The position numbers were made by a program, and so were the translations under genes. Shown here in pieces: positions 1 through 8,409 of a stretch of 64,000 nt of DNA. Where the stretch lies: the NCBI RefSeq assembly GCF_008327685.1, contig NZ_BDDE01000024.1:164913-228912 (forward strand). Reading direction: 5' to 3'. How positions within the stretch are numbered: the first letter of the stretch is position 1; the number at the start of each line of letters is the position of its first letter. A model generated the notes under the pieces. The model had not been told where the DNA came from, ran no database searches, and saw only the letters and a list, made by a program, of their open reading frames with translations. This DNA comes from Actinomadura sp. K4S16. GTDB taxonomy: Bacteria > Actinomycetota > Actinomycetes > Streptosporangiales > Streptosporangiaceae.

Positions 1-2
1 TC

Positions 3-803
3 GCGTCCGACCTGCTGGCCCGCTTGCCGGGTTCGGCGTACGGGGAGCGCATGGCGGCGCGCGCACGGGCCTGCCTGACAGCCGAGGAGCGCACGGTCGG
101 GGGCCGCAGGCAGACGTGGATCCGGGTGGAGCCGCCGCACGACCACGACGAGGGCATGGCGCGCGACGGCGTCCCGTTCCATCCGAGCGGGTCGTTCGCG
201 CCGCGCGGCGGCGGCGCGCCGGTCGGGACGCGGGCCGCGTGGCTGCGCGAGATCCTGGCCCGCACCCCGCTGGTCACCTGGGCGGAGCTGTTCGGGCTGC
301 CGCCCATGGAGATCGTGTGCCTGCCCGTCTCCGAGTCCGACGGGCGGGACGTCCGCATCGGCTGGGCGCGCGCCGCCCTGGGCCAGCGCGACACCGAGTG
401 GGCGCGGGCCCTGCTCAGGGGCGGCGTCATGGCGGACGAGCCGGAGGAGCTCGCCGACCTGCTGTCCGTCCTGCCCGGCCCGGAGCGCGACCCGGCGGCG
501 GTCGACCTGCTCCGCTGGGTGGAGGGGCGGTCGGGCCCGCTGCGGGTCCTCGAACGGGTGCCCGGGCCGTGGGCCGGGCCGCTCGCCGCGGCGGTGGTCG
601 AGACGCTGGCCGCGTCCGCCGAGCGGCTCACCCGCCGCGACGAACTGCTGATCACGCAGCTGTGCCGGCTCGCCGACCAGCGGCTCGACCCGGCCGCCGC
701 GGCCCGCCTGGCGGGCCTCGGACCGGCCGCCCCGCAGGCCGTCACCGACCTGATCGCGACCCTGCGTTTCCGCGACGAGATGCTGAAGGAGCTTGACCAG
801 TGA
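3..803 (+). CDS. DUF5691 family protein, 3' part (5' end outside window)
   Basis: The reading frame is open to the window edge, so this is the C-terminal ~266 residues of a longer protein. The first ATG-like positions inside it are not believable starts because coding bias continues upstream. It resembles the DUF5691 proteins that sit beside MoxR/VWA operons. The visible part is Leu/Ala/Arg-rich and helical, consistent with a HEAT-like fold, with no catalytic motif. It ends in a GTGA overlap (800-803) with the MoxR gene, so the two are translationally coupled. In relatives a SWIM zinc-finger gene often lies just upstream, outside this window. The family assignment is from memory of the pattern; the function is unknown. 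Confidence 0.75.
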   Translation, partial: ASDLLARLPGSAYGERMAARARACLTAEERTVGGRRQTWIRVEPPHDHDEGMARDGVPFHPSGSFAPRGGGAPVGTRAAWLREILARTPLVTWAELFGLPPMEIVCLPVSESDGRDVRIGWARAALGQRDTEWARALLRGGVMADEPEELADLLSVLPGPERDPAAVDLLRWVEGRSGPLRVLERVPGPWAGPLAAAVVETLAASAERLTRRDELLITQLCRLADQRLDPAAAARLAGLGPAAPQAVTDLIATLRFRDEMLKELDQ

Positions 804-1927
804 CCGAAGAGGCAGGCCCGGTCGGGGGCGCGTCCCCCGCGCCGACCGCGGACGCCGTGCTGCGCCCGCACGCCGAGCAGGAGCACGCCGGCGAGCTGGC
901 GCGGCTGGCCGAGCACGACGACCGGCCGCGGCCGCCCGGCTGGCGGCTGTCGCCCTGGGCGGTCACCACGTACCTGCTCGGCGGCGAACTGCCGGACGGC
1001 ACGCTGATCAGCCCGAAGTACGTGGGCCCGCGGCGGCTGATGGAGGTCGCGGTGGCGACGCTCGCGACCGACCGGGCGCTGCTGCTGCTCGGCGTCCCCG
1101 GCACGGCGAAGACCTGGGTGTCGGAGCATCTCGCCGCCGCGGTCAGCGGCGACTCCACGCTGCTCGTGCAGGGGACGGCGGGCACGGCGGAGGAGGCGAT
1201 CCGCTACGGCTGGAACTACGCGCGGCTGCTCGCCGAGGGCCCCTCGGAGCGGGCGCTGGTGGAGAGCCCGCTGATGCGCGCGATGCGGCGCGGCGCGGTC
1301 GCCCGCATCGAGGAGCTGACCCGGATGCCCTCCGACGTCCAGGACACCCTCATCACCGTCCTGTCGGAGAAGACGCTGCCGGTGCCGGAGCTGAACACCG
1401 AGGTGCAGGCGCGCAAGGGCTTCACGGTCATCGCGACCGCCAACGACCGCGACCGGGGCGTGAACGAGCTGTCCAGCGCGCTGCGCCGCCGGTTCAACAC
1501 GGTCGTGCTGCCGCTGCCGGAGTCCGTCGAGGACGAGGTGGAGATCGTCGCGCGCCGCGTCGACCAGATCGGCGCCGGGCTGGAGCTGCCCGAGAGCCCG
1601 GCGGGCCTGGAGGAGATCCGGCGCGTCGTCACGGTGTTCCGGGAGCTGCGCTCCGGCGCCACGGCCGACGGGCGCACCAAGCTGAAGTCGCCCAGCGGGA
1701 CGCTCAGCACCGCCGAGGCCATCTCGGTGATCACCAGCGGGCTGGCCCTGGCGGCGCACTTCGGCGACGGCGTGCTGCGCGCCGCCGACGTGGCGGGCGG
1801 GATCGTCGGCGCCGTCGTCCAGGACCCGGTGTCCGACCGCGTCGTGTGGCAGGAGTACCTGGAGGCGGTCGTCCGGGACCGCCCCGAGTGGCGCGACTTC
1901 TACCGCGCCTGCCGGGAGGTCTCTTGA
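800..1927 (+). CDS. MoxR-type AAA+ ATPase
   Basis: This 375-aa AAA+ ATPase starts at a GTG that overlaps the preceding stop by 4 bp. Walker A is GVPGTAKT at about residues 98-105. A degenerate Walker B (ARIEE, Glu for the usual Asp) precedes the sensor-1 segment TVIATAND, and an ALRRRF arginine-finger region follows. MoxR ATPases act as chaperones that pair with a VWA-domain protein to activate or insert cofactors into client complexes. The VWA partner here is two genes downstream in the same operon. It overlaps the next gene by TTGA (1924-1927). The client of this cluster is not known from the sequence. Confidence 0.9.
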   Translation: MTEEAGPVGGASPAPTADAVLRPHAEQEHAGELARLAEHDDRPRPPGWRLSPWAVTTYLLGGELPDGTLISPKYVGPRRLMEVAVATLATDRALLLLGVPGTAKTWVSEHLAAAVSGDSTLLVQGTAGTAEEAIRYGWNYARLLAEGPSERALVESPLMRAMRRGAVARIEELTRMPSDVQDTLITVLSEKTLPVPELNTEVQARKGFTVIATANDRDRGVNELSSALRRRFNTVVLPLPESVEDEVEIVARRVDQIGAGLELPESPAGLEEIRRVVTVFRELRSGATADGRTKLKSPSGTLSTAEAISVITSGLALAAHFGDGVLRAADVAGGIVGAVVQDPVSDRVVWQEYLEAVVRDRPEWRDFYRACREVS

Positions 1928-4122
1928 GCGAGGTCGAAGTCTTCGGCATCCGGCACCACGGGCCGGGGTCGGCCCGCGCGCTGCGGGATGCGCTGGAGGA
2001 CTTCAAGCCGGACGCGGTGCTGATCGAGGGGCCGCCCGAGGCCGACGCGATCGTGGAGCTGGCGGGCGAGGCCGGGATGGTGCCGCCGGTCGCGCTGCTC
2101 GCCTACTCCCCCGCCCCCGCCGACGGCGACCGCAGGGCCGCGTTCTGGCCGTTCGCCGAGTTCAGCCCCGAATGGCAGGCGATCAGGTACGGGCTGTCGG
2201 CGGGCGTCCCGGTCCGGTTCTGCGACCTGCCCGCCGCGAACCAGCTCGTCGCCGCGGAGGAGGAGCCGCCCGAGGAGGGGATCCGGCTCGACCCGCTCGG
2301 CTGGCTGGCGAAGGCCGCCGGGTACGACGACGCCGAGCGCTGGTGGGACGACGTGGTCGAGCACCGCCACGACGGCCCGTCGCCCTTCCCCGCCATCGGC
2401 GAGGCCATGGCGGAGCTGCGCGGCGGGCTCGAACCTCCCCCGCGGGAGGCGCAGCGCGAGGCCCACATGCGCCGGACGGTGCGCCGCGCCCTCAAGGAGG
2501 GGCTCGACCGGGTCGCGGTCGTGTGCGGGGCGTGGCACGTCCCCGCCCTGCGGGCCAGGGTCCCGGCGGCCCACGACGACAGGACGCTGCGCGGCCTGCC
2601 GAAGACGAAGGTCGCGATCACGTGGGTGCCGTGGACGCACGGGCGGCTCGCGGGGCGCTCCGGCTACGGCGCCGGCGTGCGCTCCCCCGGCTGGTACCAC
2701 CACCTGTTCACGGCCCGCGACCGCCCGATCGAGCGCTGGCTGACCGCCGCCGCCCGCGTCCTGCGCGAGGAGGACCTGCACGTCTCCTCCGCGCACGTGA
2801 TCGAGGCCGTCCGGCTCGCCGAGGCCCTCGCCGCGCTGCGCGGCCGCCCCCTCGCCGGGCTGGACGAGGTCACCGAGGCGACCCGGGCCGTCCTGTGCGA
2901 GGGCGCCGACCTGCCGGTCCGGCTCATCCAGGACCGGATGGTCGTCGGGGAGCGGCTCGGCGCCGTCCCGGAGCGGACCCCGATGGTGCCGCTCCAGCGC
3001 GACCTGCAGGCCGAGCAGCGGCGGCTCAGGCTGAGGCCGTCCGCGCTCGACAAGGAGCAGGACCTCGACCTCCGCAAGCCCACCGACCTGGAGCGCAGCC
3101 GCCTGCTGCACCGGCTCCGCCTGCTGGACGTGAACTGGGGCGTGCCGTCCGAGAGCCGCTCCAAGGGGACGTTCCGCGAGACGTGGACGCTGGCCTGGCG
3201 GCCCGAGTTCGACGTGGAGCTGATCGAGGCCGGCGCGTGGGGCACCACCGTGCGGGGCGCGAGCACCGCCCGCGCCAAGGCGGCCGCCGAGGACGCGACC
3301 GCCCTCGCCGACCTCACCGCCGTGGCCGAGCGCTGCCTGCTCGCCGACCTCGGCGAGGCGCTCCCCGCGGTCATGCGCGCCCTCGCCGACCGCGCCGCGG
3401 TGGACGCCGACGTCGCGCACCTGATGGCGGCGATGCCCGCGCTCGTCCGCGCGCTGCGCTACGGCGACGTCCGCGGCACCTCCACCGGCCCGCTGCGCAC
3501 GGCGCTGGACGGCCTCGTCGTCCGCGTCTGCGTCGGCCTCCCGCCCGCGATCACCGGCCTGGACGACGACGCCGCCCGCGAGTTCCTCGGGCACGTCGAC
3601 GCCGTCCACGGCGCCCTGTCCCTGCTCGCCGACGAGGGCCACATCGAGCGCTGGCGCCGCACCCTGGAGGGCCTGCTCGGCCGCCCGGACACCCTGCACG
3701 GCCTCATCGAGGGCCGCCTGACCCGCCTCCTGCTCGACGCCGGGCGGCTGCACGACGTCCCCGACCGGATGGCGCGCGCGGTGTCCGTCGGCGCCGCGCC
3801 CGACCGCGCCGCCGCGTGGGTCGAGGGCTTCCTCGCCGGCGGCGGGCTCGTCCTCATGCACGACGAGGCGCTCCTGCGGCTCGTCGACGAGTGGATCTCC
3901 GGGCTGCCCGCCGACTCGTTCACCGACGTCCTCCCCCTGCTGCGCCGCACCTTCGGCGCCTATCCCGCCGCCGAGCGCCGGGCCATCGGCGAGCGGCTCC
4001 GCCGCCGCGGCGCCGCTCCCGCCGGGCGGGCCGGGCCGGCGGAGGAGGACGTGGACGCGGCGCGGGCCGCGCCGGCGGCCGCAACGGCCCTGCGGATCCT
4101 CGGATGGGAGAGGCCCTCGTGA
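1924..4122 (+). CDS. DUF5682 family protein
   Basis: This 732-aa protein starts at TTG 1924, chosen because it gives a 4-bp TTGA overlap with the MoxR stop and the protein then begins with SEVEVFGIRHHGPGSAR, the typical opening of DUF5682 proteins. Longer upstream starts in the same frame would run through the MoxR gene. No enzyme motif is recognised. The family is found with MoxR, VWA, SWIM and DUF5691 genes, as here. By recollection, E. coli yehM belongs to the corresponding yehLMPQ cluster. It is probably a scaffold or client of the MoxR-VWA pair (inference). It is coupled to the next gene by GTGA at 4119-4122. Confidence 0.85.
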   Translation: MSEVEVFGIRHHGPGSARALRDALEDFKPDAVLIEGPPEADAIVELAGEAGMVPPVALLAYSPAPADGDRRAAFWPFAEFSPEWQAIRYGLSAGVPVRFCDLPAANQLVAAEEEPPEEGIRLDPLGWLAKAAGYDDAERWWDDVVEHRHDGPSPFPAIGEAMAELRGGLEPPPREAQREAHMRRTVRRALKEGLDRVAVVCGAWHVPALRARVPAAHDDRTLRGLPKTKVAITWVPWTHGRLAGRSGYGAGVRSPGWYHHLFTARDRPIERWLTAAARVLREEDLHVSSAHVIEAVRLAEALAALRGRPLAGLDEVTEATRAVLCEGADLPVRLIQDRMVVGERLGAVPERTPMVPLQRDLQAEQRRLRLRPSALDKEQDLDLRKPTDLERSRLLHRLRLLDVNWGVPSESRSKGTFRETWTLAWRPEFDVELIEAGAWGTTVRGASTARAKAAAEDATALADLTAVAERCLLADLGEALPAVMRALADRAAVDADVAHLMAAMPALVRALRYGDVRGTSTGPLRTALDGLVVRVCVGLPPAITGLDDDAAREFLGHVDAVHGALSLLADEGHIERWRRTLEGLLGRPDTLHGLIEGRLTRLLLDAGRLHDVPDRMARAVSVGAAPDRAAAWVEGFLAGGGLVLMHDEALLRLVDEWISGLPADSFTDVLPLLRRTFGAYPAAERRAIGERLRRRGAAPAGRAGPAEEDVDAARAAPAAATALRILGWERPS

Positions 4123-5327
4123 GCGACGAGACCGTGACCGACGAGCACGTGAGCGGCGAGAGCGCGGACGACCGGCTGCGGCGCTGGCGGCTGGTCCTCG
4201 GCGGCGACCAGGCCGACGGGACCGGGGCGACGCTGGCCGGGGACGACGTCCGCATGGACGGGGCGCTGGAGCGGCTCTACGGGGCCGGCGGCGGCGAGGG
4301 GCGGCCCAGGCCGGGGCGGCGCGGCGCCGGGCTCGGCGACTCGGCGCCTTCGGTGGCCCGGTGGCTCGGCGACATCCGCGCGTACTTCCCGTCGAGCGTC
4401 GTGCGGGTGATGCAGAAGGACGCGATCGAGCGCCTCGACCTCACCCGGCTGCTGCTGGAGCCGGAGATGCTGGACGCCGTCGAGCCGGACGTCCACCTCG
4501 TCGGGACCCTGCTGTCGCTGAACCGGGTGCTGCCCGACAAGGCGCGGGAGTCGGCGCGGGCGGTGGTCCGCAAGGTCGTCCGCGACCTGGAGCGGCGGCT
4601 CGCGCAGAAGACGCGCTCGGCCGTCGGCGGGGCCCTGGACCGGTCCGCGCGGGTGCTGCGCCCGAGGCGGCTCGCCGACGTCGACTGGGACCGCACGATC
4701 CGCGCGAACCTGCGCCACTATCTGCCCGAGCAGGGGACGCTCGTGCCGGAGCGGCTGATCGGGTACGGCAGGCGGCGGCAGGCCGTCAAGCGGGACGTGG
4801 TGCTCGCGATCGACCAGAGCGGGTCGATGGCGGCCTCGGTGGTGTACGCGAGCGTGTTCGGGGCGGTGCTGGCGTCGATGCGGTCGCTGCGCACGTCGCT
4901 GGTGGTGTTCGACACCAGCGTGGTCGACCTCACCGACCAGCTCCACGACCCGGTCGAGGTGCTGTTCGGCACGCAGCTCGGCGGCGGCACCGACATCAAC
5001 CGGGCCGTCGCGTACTGCCAGGGGCTGGTGACGCGGCCGGCCGAGACGATCCTCGTGCTGGTCAGCGACCTGTACGAGGGCGGGATCCGCGACGAGATGC
5101 TGCAGCGGGTCGCGACCCTGACGGCGGCGGGCGTGCAGGTCGTCGTGCTGCTCGCCCTGTCGGACGAGGGCGCGCCCGCCTACGACCACGACAACGCGGC
5201 GGCGCTGGCCGCGATGGGCGTCCCGGCGTTCGCGTGCACGCCGGACGCCTTCCCCGGCCTGATGGCCGCGGCCATCGAACGGCGCGACCTCGGGGAGTGG
5301 TCCGAGCGCGCCGCGGGAGACCGGTGA
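4119..5327 (+). CDS. VWA domain-containing protein (CoxE-like)
   Basis: This 402-aa protein carries a complete MIDAS metal site in a C-terminal von Willebrand A domain: D232, S234 and S236 (DQSGS), T291 (GGGTD) and D317 (VSDLYEGG). The N-terminal half is Arg-rich and helical. GTG 4119 is preferred over ATG 4104 because it forms a GTGA overlap with the DUF5682 stop and agrees with the coupling used throughout this operon. VWA proteins of this type bind a partner through a divalent metal and work with MoxR ATPases. It is the last gene of the operon and ends 5 bp before the convergent kinase gene. Confidence 0.88.
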   Translation: MSDETVTDEHVSGESADDRLRRWRLVLGGDQADGTGATLAGDDVRMDGALERLYGAGGGEGRPRPGRRGAGLGDSAPSVARWLGDIRAYFPSSVVRVMQKDAIERLDLTRLLLEPEMLDAVEPDVHLVGTLLSLNRVLPDKARESARAVVRKVVRDLERRLAQKTRSAVGGALDRSARVLRPRRLADVDWDRTIRANLRHYLPEQGTLVPERLIGYGRRRQAVKRDVVLAIDQSGSMAASVVYASVFGAVLASMRSLRTSLVVFDTSVVDLTDQLHDPVEVLFGTQLGGGTDINRAVAYCQGLVTRPAETILVLVSDLYEGGIRDEMLQRVATLTAAGVQVVVLLALSDEGAPAYDHDNAAALAAMGVPAFACTPDAFPGLMAAAIERRDLGEWSERAAGDR

Positions 5328-5332
5328 CGGCG

Positions 5333-6817
5333 TCAGCGGGAGGGGCGGGACAGGCCGCGCGCCAGTAGGACCACCACGACGGCGGTCAGGGCGGCGTGGC
5401 CCGCCAGCGCGGACGGCTGGATCTGGACGAGCGCGCCCCAGGCCGCCCACATCGCGACGCGGGCGACGCGGGCGGCCATCACCGTCCACGCCGCGGGACG
5501 GCTGCCGCGCCACGCCAGGATCACCCCGACCAGGGTGACCACCGCGACGACGGCGAACGACGAGGCCACCACGGGCAGCAGGCCGCCCCGGTGGCCCTCG
5601 CTGAGGGACGGCCGGGCGATCAGGATCGCGAGGGCGGCGACGTCCAGGGCGGCGAGCAGCCCGGCGAGGAGCAGGCCGGTCACGACCGCCGGACCGCGCC
5701 GCAGCCGCCGCGGCCCCGCCTGCGCGGCGGACGCCGGCGGGCCCGGAGCGGGCGCGGGCGGGATCGGACCCGGCGGAGTCGGCGCGGGCGCGGTCGGAGT
5801 CGGGGCGTGCGGGGTGGGCGCGTGCGGGGTGGGCGCGTGCGGGGTGGGCGCAGGCGGTGGCGGCGTCCGGGGCCCCGGCGCCTGGACGAACGCGCCGCCG
5901 GCCGGTTCCGGCGCGGGGACGGCGTCGGGCGCGGGCCTCGGCGCCGGGGCCGTCGGCGGGGCGAGGCGCTCGGTGGGGATCTCCAGCCGGGCGTGCCTCT
6001 CGCTCTCGCCGAGCAGCCAGAGCAGGACGTCCTCGGAGGTGGGGCGGGCCTGCGGGTCCTTGGCGAGGCACGCGGCGGCGACCTCGGCGAGCGGGCCGGG
6101 CAGGGCGCCGAGGTCGGGCGTCTCGTGCAGGATCCGGTACATCACCGCGGGCAGCGGGCCGCCCGCGAACGGGTCGCGGCCGGTGGCGGCGAACAGCAGG
6201 GTGCTCGCCCACGAGAACAGGTCGGCGGACGGCCCGACCCGCCCGGTGAACTGCTCGGGGGCCATGTAGGCGGGCGTGCCGACGACCTGGCTCGTCATGG
6301 TCGCGCCCGCGTCGAACGCGCGGGCGATCCCGAAGTCGATCACCCGCGGCCCGTCCGGGCCCATCAGCACGTTCTGCGGCTTGAGGTCGCGGTGCACGAC
6401 GTTCGCGCGGTGGATGGCCGACAGCGCCGTCACCGAACTGATCGCGAGCCGGTCGAGGGCGGCGCCGGTGCGCGGCCCCTCGTCGCGGACGAGGGCGCGC
6501 AGCGACGGCCCCGGCACGTACTCGCTGACGATGTAGGGGCGGTCGCCCGCCACGTCGGCGGCGAGCATCTGCGCGGTGCAGAACCCGGCGACCCGCTCCA
6601 GCACCGCCAGCTCGCGGACGAACCGCTCTCGCGCGTTCGCGTCCCCGACGAGCTGGGCGTGCAGGAGCTTGACGGCGACGCGGGAGGGCCCGGGGCCCGG
6701 CGCCGCGGGCCTGCCGAGGTACACCACCCCCTGGCCGCCGGCGCCGATCCGGCCGAGCAGCTCCCAGCCGCCGAGCCGGGTGGGATCGGCCGCCGTGAGG
6801 GGAACCGGACCCGCCAT
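5333..6817 (-). CDS. Serine/threonine protein kinase with C-terminal membrane segments
   Basis: This 494-aa kinase has a glycine loop GRIGAGGQG near residues 22-30, catalytic Lys50, HRDLKPQN with Asp144, and DFG at 161-163, so it should be active. After the kinase domain comes a Pro/Ala/Thr-rich linker with three TPHAP-type repeats. About four hydrophobic segments follow, with no PASTA or sensor domain at the C-terminus. The start at 6817 has a GGGGGTG ribosome site and places the kinase domain at the N-terminus. The longer frame upstream to 6940 is rejected because its composition is non-coding. It is divergent from a DUF6777 lipoprotein gene 101 bp away, a likely functional partner. Confidence 0.9.
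   Translation of the reverse strand: MAGPVPLTAADPTRLGGWELLGRIGAGGQGVVYLGRPAAPGPGPSRVAVKLLHAQLVGDANARERFVRELAVLERVAGFCTAQMLAADVAGDRPYIVSEYVPGPSLRALVRDEGPRTGAALDRLAISSVTALSAIHRANVVHRDLKPQNVLMGPDGPRVIDFGIARAFDAGATMTSQVVGTPAYMAPEQFTGRVGPSADLFSWASTLLFAATGRDPFAGGPLPAVMYRILHETPDLGALPGPLAEVAAACLAKDPQARPTSEDVLLWLLGESERHARLEIPTERLAPPTAPAPRPAPDAVPAPEPAGGAFVQAPGPRTPPPPAPTPHAPTPHAPTPHAPTPTAPAPTPPGPIPPAPAPGPPASAAQAGPRRLRRGPAVVTGLLLAGLLAALDVAALAILIARPSLSEGHRGGLLPVVASSFAVVAVVTLVGVILAWRGSRPAAWTVMAARVARVAMWAAWGALVQIQPSALAGHAALTAVVVVLLARGLSRPSR
5805..5849 (-). repeat. 15-bp tandem repeat x3 inside kinase linker
   Basis: Three identical 15-bp units (gcgtgcggggtgggc on the + strand) lie head to tail and encode repeated TPHAP in the proline-rich linker between kinase domain and membrane segments. 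Such exact repeats are likely to vary in copy number between strains. Confidence 0.85.
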
Positions 6818-6918
6818 TCGCACCCCCGCGAAAAAAATCGAGCATTCCTGCGGGCACAAAACCGCTCCGCCCGGCATCGAAGAGTATAGGTTCGGCGAAC
6901 CCGAGGCGGGGGAAGAGG

Positions 6919-7995
6919 ATGCTGGAGATTCGTTCGACAATTGCGCGGCCCGGGGCCCGCGCCCGGTCGCTGGCGGGGGCCGTCGCGGCCCTCGTGGCGG
7001 CGGCGGGCGCGCTGTCCGGGTGCGGGGACGCCGGCGCGACCATCACGCGGCTGACGGTGGGATCGCCCGGTCCCGAGCCGTACACGCTGGTGGCCGGCAC
7101 CGACCGGAGCGACGTGAAGGCGCGGCCGCAGGCAGGCGGCACGAGGGAGGGGGACGCACCGGGACTCTACGGCGGGACGCGCCGGGCCTCGACCTGCGAC
7201 CGGGCCAGACTGGCCGCGTTCCTGCAGGCCAACCCGGAGAAGGCGCGGGCGTGGGCGCAGGTGCAGGGCATCGCGGCGAGCGACATCCCGCGGTACGTGT
7301 CGCGGCTGACGCCGGTGCTGCTGCGCACCGACACGCTGGTCACCAACCACGGGTACTCCGAGGGCCGGGCGACGAGCGGCCCCGCCGTCCTGCAGGCCGG
7401 AATGGGCGTTCTGGTCAATGGTTACGGTGTGCCCACGGTGAAGTGCAATTGCGGCAATCCCCTCACTCCGCCCGACAAAAAGATCTCTACCCGGAACGCG
7501 GCGTACAGTGGCCGGTCCTGGCCGGGATTCGAGAAGGGGAATGTCACCCGGATCCGGCCGCGGGATTCCCGGGAAGGGACGATCACCACTTTCGTCCTGG
7601 TCGACCCGGAGGCCACGATGGGGTTCGAGCGGCCCCGCGCCACCGAGGGCAAGGCGGACGGGCCCCCGACCGCGCTGCCGGTGACGGAGACGGTGGCCGC
7701 GCCGAGCGACTCGCCCGCGCCGTCCGGCTCGGGCCTGGAGTCGCCGGGCACCGAGTCGCCGGGCACCGAGTCGCCCGGCACGGGGACTCCCGGCACGGAG
7801 ACGCCCGGGCCGCAGACGCCGAGGACGGAGCCGCCCGGGCCGGAGACGCCGGAGCCCGGGCCCTCGACCCCGGGCGCGGGCGTGACCACGCAGGCCCCGG
7901 GTACGGGCGCCGGGGGGATGGAGACGCCGGGCGAGGGCGGGCACGGACCGGTGTCCCTGCCGCCGTCGGAGGAGCCCGCTCCCGTGACCTCCTGA
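6919..7995 (+). CDS. DUF6777-type lipoprotein
   Basis: This 358-aa secreted lipoprotein has a basic N-terminus, a hydrophobic stretch and a lipobox LSGC near residue 35. The middle (about 50-230) matches the DUF6777 pattern known beside or fused to actinobacterial kinases. It holds several Cys residues, including a CNCGNP segment. The C-terminal ~110 residues are a low-complexity Pro/Thr/Gly/Glu tail with SPGTE-type repeats, as in cell-wall spanning or glycosylated linkers. The ATG has a GGGGGAAGAGG ribosome site. A TATAGG-like -10 lies near 6885. Being divergent from the kinase suggests it is a target or extracellular sensor (inference). Confidence 0.75.
   Translation: MLEIRSTIARPGARARSLAGAVAALVAAAGALSGCGDAGATITRLTVGSPGPEPYTLVAGTDRSDVKARPQAGGTREGDAPGLYGGTRRASTCDRARLAAFLQANPEKARAWAQVQGIAASDIPRYVSRLTPVLLRTDTLVTNHGYSEGRATSGPAVLQAGMGVLVNGYGVPTVKCNCGNPLTPPDKKISTRNAAYSGRSWPGFEKGNVTRIRPRDSREGTITTFVLVDPEATMGFERPRATEGKADGPPTALPVTETVAAPSDSPAPSGSGLESPGTESPGTESPGTGTPGTETPGPQTPRTEPPGPETPEPGPSTPGAGVTTQAPGTGAGGMETPGEGGHGPVSLPPSEEPAPVTS
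7741..7815 (+). repeat. Degenerate 15-bp tandem repeats in lipoprotein tail
   Basis: Five 15-bp units (tcgccgggcaccgag and variants; the first two are identical) encode repeated S/T-P-G-T-E in the C-terminal tail of the DUF6777 lipoprotein. Confidence 0.75.
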
Positions 7996-8006
7996 CCCTG
8001 GTGCGC

Positions 8007-8026
8007 TATCTTTGCTCATATGAGCA
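8007..8026 (+). promoter_or_regulatory. Leaderless promoter and ArsR operator overlapping the start codon
   Basis: A TATCTT -10 box at 8007-8012 ends 7 nt before the ATG at 8020, so the transcript probably begins at or next to the start codon. The perfect 14-bp palindrome TGCTCATATGAGCA (8013-8026) contains the start codon itself. It is the obvious binding site for the encoded ArsR repressor, which would then block its own promoter. Confidence 0.65.
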
Positions 8027-8409
8027 GTGCTTCAGATGTCATCGCCCCGGACGCCTGCGCCGTCCGGGTGGTCGACGCCGCGAAGGTCGCCGCCGTCTCG
8101 GCGTCCCTGCCGGACGGGGACACGATCACCGAGCTGGCGCAGGTGTTCGGGCTGCTGTCCGACCCCGGACGGCTGCGGGTGATCACCGCGCTGCTCGAAG
8201 GAGGGGAGATGTGCGTGTGCGACATCGCGGCGGCCTGCGGGCACTCGGAGTCCGCGGTCTCGCACGCCCTGCGCCTGCTGCGCGCCAACCGCGTGGTCCG
8301 GGTCCGCCGCGCCGGCCGGATGGCCTACTACCGGCTGGCCGACTCGCACGTCCGGCTGCTGCTCGATCTCGCCCTCACCCACGTCGGCCACGGGGAGGAA
8401 GGCACATGA
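8020..8409 (+). CDS. ArsR/SmtB-family metal-sensing repressor
   Basis: This 129-aa winged-helix repressor carries two metal-site signatures. The alpha3N-type site is MCVCD (C65, C67) with an additional N-terminal C13, as in CadC. The alpha5-type site is D108-x-H110-(x10)-H121-x2-H124, the exact spacing of zinc sensors such as CzrA and SmtB. It should bind DNA when metal-free and release it on Zn, Cd or a similar ion. It is coupled by ATGA (8406-8409) to a cation exporter, which fixes its role as an efflux regulator. Which site is functional cannot be told from the sequence. Confidence 0.9.
   Translation: MSSASDVIAPDACAVRVVDAAKVAAVSASLPDGDTITELAQVFGLLSDPGRLRVITALLEGGEMCVCDIAAACGHSESAVSHALRLLRANRVVRVRRAGRMAYYRLADSHVRLLLDLALTHVGHGEEGT

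Noticed and set aside
1900..3861. Long antisense open frame opposite DUF5682
   Set aside because: It mirrors the strong GC3 of the sense gene, with His/Gly/Arg/Pro-rich sequence and no recognisable domain. The same applies to long antisense frames opposite sbcC and the SMC ATPase.
5805..5849. CRISPR-like repeats
   Set aside because: The 15-bp units are contiguous without spacers and encode a protein linker.
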